Shown here: positions 15,001 to 20,436 of the stretch, one piece after another
How the letters are laid out: the number at the start of each line of letters is the position of its first letter
Position numbering within the stretch: position 1 is the first letter of the stretch
Source: Thermoanaerobaculia bacterium
Lineage (GTDB): Bacteria; Acidobacteriota; Thermoanaerobaculia; Multivoradales; J023
Direction of reading: 5' to 3'
Assembly (NCBI GenBank): GCA_030431255.1
Contig: JAUIJL010000018.1
Coordinates: forward strand, 62,001-126,000
DNA length: 64,000 bases
Notes under the pieces: model-generated
What the model was told of the DNA's origin: nothing
Databases searched by the model: none
Seen by the model: the letters and a program-made list of their open reading frames with translations, nothing else
Translations under genes and position numbers: made by a program

Positions 15001-18000
15001 GGACCGGCTGCCGGTGGTGCTCAACTTGTCGCGTCCCAGCGCCTTCGACGTCAGCTTCGATGTCTCCACCACGGACGGCACGGCCACCGGAGGGACCGAC
15101 TACGCGGCCCTGTCCACGGTGGTCACCATCCCGGCGGGTCAAACCACGTGGACCCTGGAGGTGGAGGTCTTCGACGACGTCTACTTCGAAGGGGACGAGA
15201 CGGTGGAGATCGTGATCGGTGAGCCGACGAACGCCATCCGCGGTCGCACGACCCCGGGCACGATCGTCGACGACGATGTCGAGCCGAGCCTGGGCCTGAG
15301 CAAGATCGACCGGGTGGGCGGCTCCGCGGGAGCCCCCACCAGCCCCGGCGGTGAGATCACCTACGATTTGGTGGTCAGCCACCTCGCCGGCGCGCCGGCG
15401 ACGGAGCTGGTCTTGACCGACGTCCTGCCCACCGGCACCTCGGTGGCAGCAGGCTCGGTGACGACCTCCCAGGGCACGGTGACGTCCGAGGATCCGGTGA
15501 CCGTGGAGCTGGGTGAGCTGGGCCCGTCGGCCCAGGCGACCGTCAGCTTCCGGGCCGACGTGGCCGCGGATCTCGGGGTCGAGACCGAGCTGATCTCGAA
15601 CCAAGCCTCGATCGCGAGTCGCGAGCTGGATCCGATCCTCTCCGACGATCCGGATCTGCCGGGTGAGCAGGATCCCACCTCCACCCAGGTGGTGGCGGAG
15701 CCGAATCCCGCGGCGGAGAAGACCGTGATTCTGATCGATCGCGACGGTGACGGCTTGGCGAGCCCGGGCGACCGCCTGGAATATCGCCTGTTGGTGTCGA
15801 ATGCCTCCGGTGCCCCGGCCATCGCCGTCGAGGTGCGGGACGATCTGCCGCCGAACACCACCTTGGTGGACGGCACGCTGGTCACCGACCGCGGTCTGGT
15901 GCTGGAGCAAGATCCGGTGCGGGTGGCGGTGGGCGACCTGGTGGTGGGCGACACGGCCTTGGTGAGCTTCCAAGTGGAGCTGGCGGATCCGTGGCCGGCG
16001 GCCTCGAGCCTGGTGGTGATCAACCAAGGCATCGTCTCCGGCGGCAACTTCGACCTCTTCCTGACCGACGATCCGGGCACCCCGGCGGCGAACGACGCCA
16101 CCACCGTGACCCTGATCGCGTCGGCGGAGATGACCGCGGTCGAAACAGTGGTGCTGGCGGTGGATCAGAATACTGACGGCGACGTCAATCCCGGGGATGT
16201 CCTGGAATACACGGTGGTCGTCGAGAATCTCGGGGATCGCGACGCCACGGGCGTGTCCTTCAGCCAAGCCGTGCCCGCGGGCACGACCCTGGTGGCGGGA
16301 TCGCTGACCACGTCGACGGGCTCGGTGATCGAGGGCGATCCCATGCAGGTGGTGATCGGTCCTCTGGCCGGCCGTGGAGGTCGGGTGGACCTCACCTTCC
16401 GGGTGCTGGTGGACGATCCCCTGGCCGCGGGAACCACCGAGATCTCGGCTCAAGGCACGGTGAGCGCCGATGGGCTGAGCGCGGTGGCGACCGACGATCC
16501 GACCGTCGCGGGCAGCGCCGATCCCACGGTGGTGCCGGTGGTGGCGTCGCCGGATCTGCACGCGACGAAGACGGACCTCCTGGTGAGCGATCTCGACGGC
16601 GACGGCTTGGCCGGACCCGGGGATCGGGTGCGCTACGAGATTCGGGTGACCAACGACGGCGACACCGGCGCCACGTCGGTGAACGTGGTCGACGTAATTC
16701 CGGATGGGGTGACCGTGGTGCTCGGCACCGAGACCTCGAGCCACGGCTCGCCGGCGATCTCCGCCGACGGCCGTACGGTCGAGACCTGGGTCGGCGATCT
16801 GCCGGTGGGCGACGAGGTGGTGGTGACCTTCGAGGTCGAGCTGCCGGATCCCTTGCCCCTGCGCTTGGATCACCTGCTGAATCAAGCGGTGGTGGAAAGC
16901 GCCGAGCTGGGCGATCTGCCGTCGGACGATCCGGACACCCCGGAGCTCGGGGATCCGACCCGGACGGTGGTGGCCGAGGCCGGCCGAACCGGCTTCTGCG
17001 TCGACCACGACTTCGCCGGCCTGACCGGTTGGCAGACCACGGAAATCGGCGACGCCCTGGGCTCCGCTCAGGAAGTGGCCGGCGGCCTGGAGATCACCTC
17101 CACCGGTAGCGAGCTCTACCACGGCGACGATCACGGCGTGTTCGTGCATCGGGCGATTTCTGGCGACTTCCGGGTCGAGGTGGACCTGGCGTCGTTGCCG
17201 GTGGACGTGGGTGGTGAATACCGCAAGGCGTGCCTGATGGTGCGCAGCTCCACGGCCCCGGACGCGGCCCGTGCCATGGCCTGCTACGCCCCGGATTTCC
17301 CGGGCGGTGCGGCCCTGATGTTCGACGCCCGAGCGAGCGACGGCGGTACGGCCACGGAGCTGGCCAGCAACCGCATCGGCATCGCTTTGCCGACGCGCCT
17401 CTCCTTCGTGCGCCGTGGCGACGAGCTGACCGTGGGCTTCTCCGAGGACGGGGGAACCACTTGGGTCGAGCCCGTCGGCGCCCTGGGCGGCACGGTGGCA
17501 TTGACGGCCGCTCCGGCTTCGCTGGAGGTGGGTCTGATGGTGGCGTCCTACGACGGCGCCCAGCCCATGACCGCGGCCTTCGACGGCTTCCGCCACTGCC
17601 GCAAGGCCGAGGCGGATCCGCCGCCGGCCGGTGATCCCGTGGCGTGCACGGAAGGGGAGCCGGTGGACGTGGTCTACGTGCTCGATCTTTCCGAAAGCAT
17701 GACCTCCGACTTCCCGGGAGCCGACGCGGGCGCGGGCACGAGCAAGCTGTCGGCGGCGTTGCTCGGCCTGGAGCGGGTGCAAGACCGCATGGCCTTGCGG
17801 GCCGACGGTAGCCGGACGGCGCTGCTGACCTTCCACGGTCAAAGCGATCCGGCGGCCAACCTGGCGGGCGCGGTGGACGTGCCGGTGCCGCTCACCGGCG
17901 ACATGAGCGCCGTATCCGATGCCTTGGCCGCCATGTCCGACACGTCCGTGGCGCCTCTGGCGACCACGCCCACGGGTCTGGCGCTCGAAGAGGTGATCGA

Positions 18001-20296
18001 GGTCTTGGCCACGGATCGGGACCCGACCCGCACCACGGTGGTGGTGTTGGTGACCGACGGCGTGCCCAACATCGATCGCGACGGTCGGGGGCATCACGAA
18101 TACCGTCTGCCGGAGATCCAAGCCATCAGCCTCTTGGACGACGGCGGGGCTTTCCTGCCGTGGACCGACATCGCGTGGCTCGGCCGCTTCAACGGCGCCT
18201 ACGGCACCTTCGACGGTGAGCCCTTGGCCAACGCGGTCTTCGCCTTGGATCGCCTGGTGGCCGAGCAAGACGACCTGATGGTCTACGGCGTCGGCATCCA
18301 GGGTGACGGGGTGGAGCTCGGCTCCTTCAACCTCGACTTGGTGGATTACGCGGCTTGGGTGTCGGGCGGCATGAGCTTCGCGCCGTCGACCCACGACGCG
18401 GTGCGCGCGGCCATGGACGTCTTGATCCAAGATCTGGAATGCGGCGCCGCGGCCACCGGTGGGGTGGGGGATCGGGTGTGGAACGACCTCGACGCCGACG
18501 GTGTGATGGACGCGGGCGAGCCCGGTCTGCCGGGGGTGACGGTGGAGGTCCTCGACGACCAGGGCGCCCTGCTCGACACCACGACCACGGATTGGGACGG
18601 CGTCTATGCTTTCACCGACTTGCCCGTGGGCAGCGTGACCGTGCGGGTGGACGCGGCGAGCCTGCCGATCGGCCTGTCGACCGCTACTTACGATATTGAC
18701 GGCGACGTGGACGGCGGTGTGCTGGGCGAGTCGACCGTGTCGGTGACGGCGTACACGGCGCGCACGGACGTGGACTTCGGCTACGCCGCCGAGGCCCTGG
18801 ATCCGCCGCCGACCCCGGAGACCACGGTGTGCTCGGGCGACGGCTTCGACGATCCGGCCTTGGATCCGGTGTGGACCCTGACGGCGATCGGCGGCGCCGC
18901 CGGTGGTGCTGGAGACGATGGCGACGCGGTGATCGTCGGCGATCGCCTGGAGCTGACGTCGAACGGCTCGGCTCTCTGGGGCGACGACCGCTTCCACTTC
19001 CTGCACCGTCCGGCGCCGAGCGGCGACTTCCGGGTGGAGGTGGAGATCGCGGACGTGCCGCTCGATCCCGGTGGTAACGGCTTCCGCAAGGGCGGTCTGC
19101 ACGTGCGCTCCGGCCTCGACGTGCGCTCGTCGCGGATCATGGTCAATTACCTGCCGCACCTGCCCGACGTGGACGGTCCGGCGCTGCAATTCGGCTATCG
19201 CCTGAACGACGGCGGCACGAGCGCCAGCCTCAACCAGGTGGTGGTGGACGTGACCCTGCCGGTGCGTCTGGCGATCGAGCGTCGCGGCACCACCTATACC
19301 GCTTGGTATTCCTACGACGACGGCCTGACCTGGCAGCAGGAAACCCGTGCCTTCGTGAACGGCGTGGTGGACCTGGACCTGGGTGCCTCCCCGGTGGTGG
19401 GCGTGGGCGTGGCGTCGTACGACAGTCTGGCGCCGATGACCTTCGCCTTCGACGACTTCGCGGTGTGCGAGCCGGATCTGACGGCCCTGGCCGCGATCCC
19501 GCCGGCCGGGACCTGCGATCCGGCGGAGGCCTTGGACGTGGCCCTGATGCTCGATGTCTCGGGCAGCATGGGCTCGGCCTACGGCGGCGCGGTGGATCGG
19601 CTCGACGCGGCGCTCAACGCGGTGGACCGTTGGAAGGACCTGCTGGCGGCCCGGGGCGACGGCAGCCGGGCGGCCTTGGTGGTCTACGACGGCGGCACGG
19701 ATCCGGCGGCGAATCTGTCTGCTGCTGCGAGGATCCTAGCGGGTCTCGGCGATCCTGCGGCGTTGACGTCGGCCATGGACGCTCTGTCCGTCACCCAGCT
19801 CGACGCGGACGCTTCGTCGGCCGGGGCCTTGGCGCTCCAGCGGGCGGGCAGCCTGTTGCAAGCGGCGAGCGCGGCGGGTCGTCGGCCGGTGGTGGTCTGG
19901 CTGTCGGACGAGCCGCCGACCGTGGACGGCACGGGTCTCGGCCCCTACGGCCTGGAGGGCGCGCCCCTCGACTTCGTGCTCGACGACGGCCAGGGCGGTT
20001 GGCTGCCCCCGGGTCGCGTGGCGTGGTCCGGTCCGTTCTTCGGCGATTGGGGCACCTTCGCGGGCGAGCCCGTGGCGGACGCCATGGCCGAGGTGGTGCG
20101 TTGGAAAACGCTGCTGCCGGGCCTTCGCATCGTCGGCCTCGGTCTCGACGGCGACGGGGTCGCGACCCCGGTGGTCGGCCACGACCTACACGACTTCGCG
20201 GCGGCGTTCACGTCGTCGAGCTCGTCGAGCGCGGCGGATCTGTCGAGCCTCCTGGGCGCGGTGGACGCGGCCTACGCCGGTCTGGTGTGCCCATGA
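2..20296 (+). CDS. Giant multidomain adhesin-like protein (CARDB/Calx-beta/DUF11/VWA), 5' partial
   Basis: The reading frame is open from base 2, so the N-terminus and any signal peptide lie outside the window; a TTG at 53 is internal. Order of modules by nucleotide: CARDB-type repeats to about 1610; FG-GAP/VCBS repeats with DLDGDG-type calcium loops 1620-2990; further CARDB-like domains to about 5040; Calx-beta domains (DGTA..G.DY ... GTLTF.PG) from 5040 to 11990, interrupted by four NLL.NG jelly-roll-like modules (about 5370, 8510, 10000, 11160) and an L-type-lectin-like domain 7200-7840; a VWA-like domain with DASHS at about 12000-12560; DUF11 repeats 12560-14600 and 15290-16980 around two more Calx-beta; two DUF1349-like plus VWA couplets (DLSES, DVSGS MIDAS motifs) 16995-18440 and 18830-20296, separated by an SdrD_B domain. 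The likely role is an extracellular adhesin or matrix protein. No LPXTG, autotransporter barrel or GFESGD tail is visible at the C-terminus. Confidence 0.93.
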   Translation, partial: APDSALAIYRGSTDGELLAETNVAALVSGATATIEVDLDTATFEDALDVVVQVDSRAEVREVSERNNEHSYRLDVRKGPDPALFPSDIAWSVDPPRPDESFELWVTLSNLGDADLDGVDYEIVRLEADVPVETLGSGTAGAIVAGGSRLVTTQLTLPEGEHEIQVTLDPQDLLVERSEDDNVQRVPIFVYDSRLADFEIADADVIIDPADPAPGESVTVSVTVHNRGEIAGAGQVSLEELGPSGATEIESFAVDLEPGTSTTLQAVRTLGADAFAFVATADPAGSVPESDESNNRGRHFFRDLADLAIGIDNLELSSDTPLEGDPVEIRVTVRNQGRATATAPTVELWADDPDAGGSLIESRVLGDVPAAGNRTASFTWPAAAGRTDLVVVLDPQGAVDELDESNNRLARRVSAQRSGGANLTITTVDTTSLVDSAVDLSLAGTVTATVWNDGDVDVDQPFGVRLFVDRDADGLFGEPDDLLAAATVSETLAAGASTPVDLSVAATTLPFHRPVIVLEVDVTDVVAERLEDDNQRLLFADCAEDLGVGVLEPVEEWFVPGLEIETAPIVVQLSDDDGNGLIDGRDVPDVVFHTIDGSGRAVVALSGLDGSRLWTFRSSAANPLVRQLGQVAAADLDGDGVAEVIAMQRNGRLAALDASGELLWVSDKIEGVAERSLGGPSVADLDGDGVPEIVVGRAVVSNTGSLLALGTANRGRNYNYYGPFGTVLVPGASDYPHSVVADIDLDGRAEIVAGDTVYRFDGSSLEVVWDKVVADKLMVDGFSAVGQLDGDPEAEIVYVSSNQIMVLEHDGSTKSSRRVMTPFSPAYRATFWGGPPTIADLNGDGKAEILVATDTELIAFKSNLSTYWRRSINDVAAISGITAFDFDGDGDREVLHQDNKRFRLLDGRNGSVIYSRYNTSKTGTEYPVVADVDGDGSAEILLTSNKGFDGDTSTRGLRVLGHPTWRGTRGIWNQYGYQVTNVQADGTVPSDPLPSWRVHKTFRTNVELEPTAKQLPNLTVGLPRVGEEGPDGAPVVLRVGNGGLVPVAPGVAVALYAGAPSPGDEVGLAVTAEPIPAGQWIDVEVLWTLPAGEGVQATAVVDPELVDAESTIVESTIAECDEADNSVAFEVVASLLPDLAVPGGGVEISGGTWGGRLIPVEVTVRNDGSGLGASVVDLWDGAPEIGTWIGRMETGVVAPGSSVVLTFPWDTLGASLGARRLHAVVDPDDTLLEATDDNNIGLLDTELTAPTQPDLELVAVHLTPDPAVAGGDGTLGAEVRNRGLQTSQGFEVAFLIEESEVGRSSATTIPAQGESVVLSLATVPGLGPLDVAAIVDPSGSVAEGDEGNNRLDTVWAVDGSGISVAVTTDQLSYASGDNLGLELTLVNDGAEIAGALLRVEVQAADGLPVATLFEETVTLASGAETVSLDWTIQGLVSGTYSLVASIETDGQVQGRGYAGFSLREEASIEASVFTDRDLYAPTQTVLITGRVSNSGNQPRTNLIARLRAVGAGGTAWDRTLSIPVLYPGSSLPISRTWSIDNAPAGDYDLSLTVEDDGGQVASAAQRITVEDTSSTGAGLRGDLVVRPNVIGLGGTLHVAPTIENAGNADLLDLPLRLDLIRLSDGTPVSSDAVSLDLSRDELLSGSVALETAGLEPGDYLLTLVASLPGRQLTLDRRAVTLEVGLSVSDAEAVEGGDLLFTVDLSASSSDTVTVDVVTRALTAAEGVDYSPVGQTLTFAPGETTKTVTVSSLSDATDETHELLHLALQSPVGAALGRDLGLGTILDESACAGPNFLTNGEGGSGTWFEREDAWDVSTGSLGRVYASPSPASGIAALAPGSEASAAEWTQEVSIAALASRIDGAGLDFRFETLVWTGLEADPDVASVRVVWLDQNGLELDAFEASAITTGGLWSTVVDERTAPVGARSVSFALRADGQGVESLEVAFDRIRFTSLGLPVLWIDDVSELEGNGGTTSIDFEVRASCALPVAVDLELSTSDGTATAPDDYTSLVQTVSLAPGQSSATVTLTVVADDIDESDETFGVQITPVGTLPSEVALLDPTAAIEVLDDDAPATLSALDLSTVEGAAVDVTVALSAVSGKTVTVNWATRPGTASEATDFAAAAGTLSFPPGITEQTVSLAVVDDAVAEGTEVLYLDLSSPVAATLAQATATIELADNDVALLNVADLRLTEGDDPGRVAAVPVTLSVPSALPVEVSWTTVDGTARAGADYQASSGLVTLAPGAQSAEISIPLITDLVVESEESFSLELSLPTNAVLASPTATVVIVDDDALVATAEDAEVSETDGTQSVSVEVSLQKVGLEEATVDWSTVDGTAVAGQDYVAASGTLTFPPGFTSRTVTVQLVTDTVEEPTERFTIALSNPNGVQLLDAEAEVTIIDDDQFYLNGEAWKATSDTRRGCVGLTPNAAWQSGSAWRKSQVDLSEPFDRTFRTNFGAADSGSHGMVFLFQDAGSTALGGTGYRLGYIDPNIAPSFGVKLDTYDNGPPDDVIPEDHLGLVVDGGRAVIGETVPALIDGANVETDLEYDLRVIWNPAHQSFDVRFDGERRLYQAHDLLGESFAADSSVFYGFTGATGGDGNRQYFCESEICVGTDALPGLQIGDVRIEEGHSGETQMVFPVTLTCPTDHTVSVAWATEDHVEAGEAAAAAGSDYLSAAGTLIFQAGERSKEIVITALGDLDPTEPDETFVVRLSDPVGAELRYDEAVGTLLVDDLELDLQTDLGEGDASYQADLVATISAPISSDLEIDYSTADLTAIAGIDYEASSGTLVFPAGSTQATLTLTILGNTVLQNDRRFALDLVMPAWAPLESGRRFVDIRDDDVCPTDNLLVNPDADEPLVGGEIPGWQEIQGSNWTYRTTGGYGGGNMFFAGVGANAQLGQVVDVSQWAESIDAREQFFKFTGWLRVFDQSPRDTARYILEFRAADESVLESFDTGEKTPISWTQISYFQIAPPGTRSIRVRMVAKRNRGDNNDGYFDALDLRTFERLARLSVDDVAGLEGQGDPSVFEVPVRLNCAFPNTVEVDYLTSDGTARAGEDFEPTSGRLVFAPQEVQKTVPVTVFGDLLDEGEEDFYLDLASPVGGILEDGRGRITIQPDETMLSITPEIRIVEGNEGAADAAFTVTLEPASSRVVTVDYRTVDDSATAGEDYAATAGTLTFAPGTITREIRVPVYGDTQSEADESFVVELSEPGNASILEAAGQGVGVIVEDDLSISISNVSVFETDETVTAELEVRLSTAGSEPITVDYFTEDGTAVAGEDYVSASGTLTFAPGETVKTVWVDVIGDEDEETSEDFYVVLDNATVPVTLDEATVLLLDDDGCMSFSLIKNGGFETRWGYSYPESWTGGLQRTNPGPPAAYEGSAYLEGWFNLTMETWQEVDVSGFASRIDAGIQSFVYQSFVRSLDEGIPDRSRVKVEYRDENGGVVEGFDTGEIVNTERWERVWDQRLAPPGTRSIRVRLFSYANNPEERNHGFHDAVSLRAVGVNTITLSNVTVDERLDTEAVFDLSLSCPVEVPTTLGYQTVDDTAVAGQDYLPVNDSVVVATGEQSVSVVVPILNDGIDEPTQRFHLQLTSSEGAVVWVGQGTASILDDDPSPRPVAYPASALEGDGGPGNLTFEVRLDQPSETTVNATVWVLGGTATAEVDFYSQVAEPLVFSPGQTVKTVDVLILGDTEPEGDETLLVKVQGYSAQSASTTYATILDDDGPITDCDSPNLLINGGAELGGFPSVGWTPTVAGLQWPAGRLNSGAVDGHLAWLSPDAETQVEMFQDVDVSGLAAEIDGGSQSFRFSGWMRTRADEANDDQGRFLVEYRDGVGTVLDTYDSGDVASLSWTQLTDQRVAPVGTRTIRVRLLATENTGLQKDVAFDALSLRSLDTPVLTLGDVVASEADGLAEVVAELSCVQPGPISATFTTRDGTAVELEDYTPSTGTVTFATGTTRVTIQVPLPAENEMDPDEVFYVDLSAGDLPIAKATGAVRLEDDQPVLMDLIQCFDASHSITPSELALQYAGLAEAVEHVIPHDGSVRLTAMQFNSDVTTALRGIRITEDSYRWVAERLRSNPLNQDFGSELGYCLTEAAAQIEGAWPPSIRQVIDASSDGQVNYDRTIDGQTDAVRAGIDVFNAIGIDDGVNMSLLRSVVFPRPDGGPEGFVVRAETFGEFAQVLGEKIRTETAPNLVVEVSDGRETALPGDAVTYVISVANHGSGVVTDMLITGVLPAQLEDPAAASWSPSEGDFDPTTGRWSDVLLAPGESLTLEVSSNFAETAGGTATYEVSVHPITGAVDILPFDNTASDDTVLDVPATDLALSRSRQGSLFAGQTHTFELVVTNLGPIDAVGPIQLVDTLDGLSFVAAAGAGWSCTVDTVTVTCDHAGPLAVGQSLPLSLDLQVTAAEGIDVSATATVGSGTAEAAPANNTAVDGGTVQGQAGPELYAPLVAELLDDADGDGVASPGDTLRYRAEVQNPGGADLDQVTLVVPIPDHAALVAGSAASESALSVVEGAAEVTFELGLLAVDQVREAIFDVRVDDPIAVGVESLVVQGAVDSDLMPSTLTDDPALPGGADPTVTTVTATPRLVASMVDVLVVDADGNGDPSPGDTLEYRVELASLGNVSALAVDYMAEMPSHTSYIEGSFQTTLGTLTGTAPLALDLGDLAVGTTVDISYRARVDAPIPAEVEEIRHQGFFNGSSNGTDLVEVPTDDPAVHGLADETVTPLTAEPMLALTKRALLVLDADADGVASPGDELLYSLELSNTGNAGAAEVVLTDVLPVGATLVDGSLMTGQGTVLRADSELEIAIGTVASGGAVSLSYRLRIDDPLDPSITALSNQATVTYDDDRSIRSDDPDTATAGDATVVPVVIPVTLTVSNVAAFEPIAGEVVTLDFRLTLDRPTNRDLNLDYQTVDGTATAGIDYTAASGSVVLAAGELEVIVPVTVLADDVSEADVETLVLDVGTSAGQVVVVDGEGRIVDTQAPPTLTATGGSVDESAASTDRLPVVLNLSRPSAFDVSFDVSTTDGTATGGTDYAALSTVVTIPAGQTTWTLEVEVFDDVYFEGDETVEIVIGEPTNAIRGRTTPGTIVDDDVEPSLGLSKIDRVGGSAGAPTSPGGEITYDLVVSHLAGAPATELVLTDVLPTGTSVAAGSVTTSQGTVTSEDPVTVELGELGPSAQATVSFRADVAADLGVETELISNQASIASRELDPILSDDPDLPGEQDPTSTQVVAEPNPAAEKTVILIDRDGDGLASPGDRLEYRLLVSNASGAPAIAVEVRDDLPPNTTLVDGTLVTDRGLVLEQDPVRVAVGDLVVGDTALVSFQVELADPWPAASSLVVINQGIVSGGNFDLFLTDDPGTPAANDATTVTLIASAEMTAVETVVLAVDQNTDGDVNPGDVLEYTVVVENLGDRDATGVSFSQAVPAGTTLVAGSLTTSTGSVIEGDPMQVVIGPLAGRGGRVDLTFRVLVDDPLAAGTTEISAQGTVSADGLSAVATDDPTVAGSADPTVVPVVASPDLHATKTDLLVSDLDGDGLAGPGDRVRYEIRVTNDGDTGATSVNVVDVIPDGVTVVLGTETSSHGSPAISADGRTVETWVGDLPVGDEVVVTFEVELPDPLPLRLDHLLNQAVVESAELGDLPSDDPDTPELGDPTRTVVAEAGRTGFCVDHDFAGLTGWQTTEIGDALGSAQEVAGGLEITSTGSELYHGDDHGVFVHRAISGDFRVEVDLASLPVDVGGEYRKACLMVRSSTAPDAARAMACYAPDFPGGAALMFDARASDGGTATELASNRIGIALPTRLSFVRRGDELTVGFSEDGGTTWVEPVGALGGTVALTAAPASLEVGLMVASYDGAQPMTAAFDGFRHCRKAEADPPPAGDPVACTEGEPVDVVYVLDLSESMTSDFPGADAGAGTSKLSAALLGLERVQDRMALRADGSRTALLTFHGQSDPAANLAGAVDVPVPLTGDMSAVSDALAAMSDTSVAPLATTPTGLALEEVIEVLATDRDPTRTTVVVLVTDGVPNIDRDGRGHHEYRLPEIQAISLLDDGGAFLPWTDIAWLGRFNGAYGTFDGEPLANAVFALDRLVAEQDDLMVYGVGIQGDGVELGSFNLDLVDYAAWVSGGMSFAPSTHDAVRAAMDVLIQDLECGAAATGGVGDRVWNDLDADGVMDAGEPGLPGVTVEVLDDQGALLDTTTTDWDGVYAFTDLPVGSVTVRVDAASLPIGLSTATYDIDGDVDGGVLGESTVSVTAYTARTDVDFGYAAEALDPPPTPETTVCSGDGFDDPALDPVWTLTAIGGAAGGAGDDGDAVIVGDRLELTSNGSALWGDDRFHFLHRPAPSGDFRVEVEIADVPLDPGGNGFRKGGLHVRSGLDVRSSRIMVNYLPHLPDVDGPALQFGYRLNDGGTSASLNQVVVDVTLPVRLAIERRGTTYTAWYSYDDGLTWQQETRAFVNGVVDLDLGASPVVGVGVASYDSLAPMTFAFDDFAVCEPDLTALAAIPPAGTCDPAEALDVALMLDVSGSMGSAYGGAVDRLDAALNAVDRWKDLLAARGDGSRAALVVYDGGTDPAANLSAAARILAGLGDPAALTSAMDALSVTQLDADASSAGALALQRAGSLLQAASAAGRRPVVVWLSDEPPTVDGTGLGPYGLEGAPLDFVLDDGQGGWLPPGRVAWSGPFFGDWGTFAGEPVADAMAEVVRWKTLLPGLRIVGLGLDGDGVATPVVGHDLHDFAAAFTSSSSSSAADLSSLLGAVDAAYAGLVCP

Positions 20297-20436
20297 GCGG
20301 AAAACTCAACTTCACAGTCGGTGCGACTTTGTTAGGAATGTCTCGAGAAGCGGATACACTCGGGGATGAGATCCTCGAATCGATGGGAGACCCCGCGGGA
20401 CCACGTCCCGCCGGTCCACGGGAGCTTGCGTTATGA
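20293..20436 (+). CDS. 47-residue ORF bridging the giant adhesin gene and the RHS gene
   Basis: A short ORF beginning MSGKLNFTVG. Its ATG overlaps the stop of the giant gene (ATGA, 20293-20296), and its TGA overlaps the ATG of the RHS gene (ATGA, 20433-20436). This double four-base overlap is the classic layout for translational coupling and is the main argument that the ORF is translated. No clear Shine-Dalgarno precedes it, which fits re-initiation by ribosomes leaving the giant gene. The peptide has no recognisable domain. Its second half is rich in Pro, Gly and Arg, possibly a by-product of the overlapping RHS leader. It could be a small accessory protein or only a coupling device. Confidence 0.4.
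   Translation: MSGKLNFTVGATLLGMSREADTLGDEILESMGDPAGPRPAGPRELAL

Noticed and set aside
14150-19189. Minus-strand open frame of 1,679 codons inside the giant adhesin gene
   Set aside because: Same artefact of GC-rich codon bias; no domain, and the plus strand encodes DUF11, Calx-beta and VWA domains here.
19500-20296. Cell-wall or outer-membrane anchoring signal at the end of the giant protein
   Set aside because: The protein ends directly after a VWA domain; no LPXTG, PEP-CTERM, type IX tail or GFESGD motif is visible.
20329-20360. Possible sigma-70 promoter (TTGTTA ... TACACT) before the RHS gene
   Set aside because: The spacer is 20 bases, too long for a normal promoter, and the region is occupied by an ORF coupled to both neighbours.
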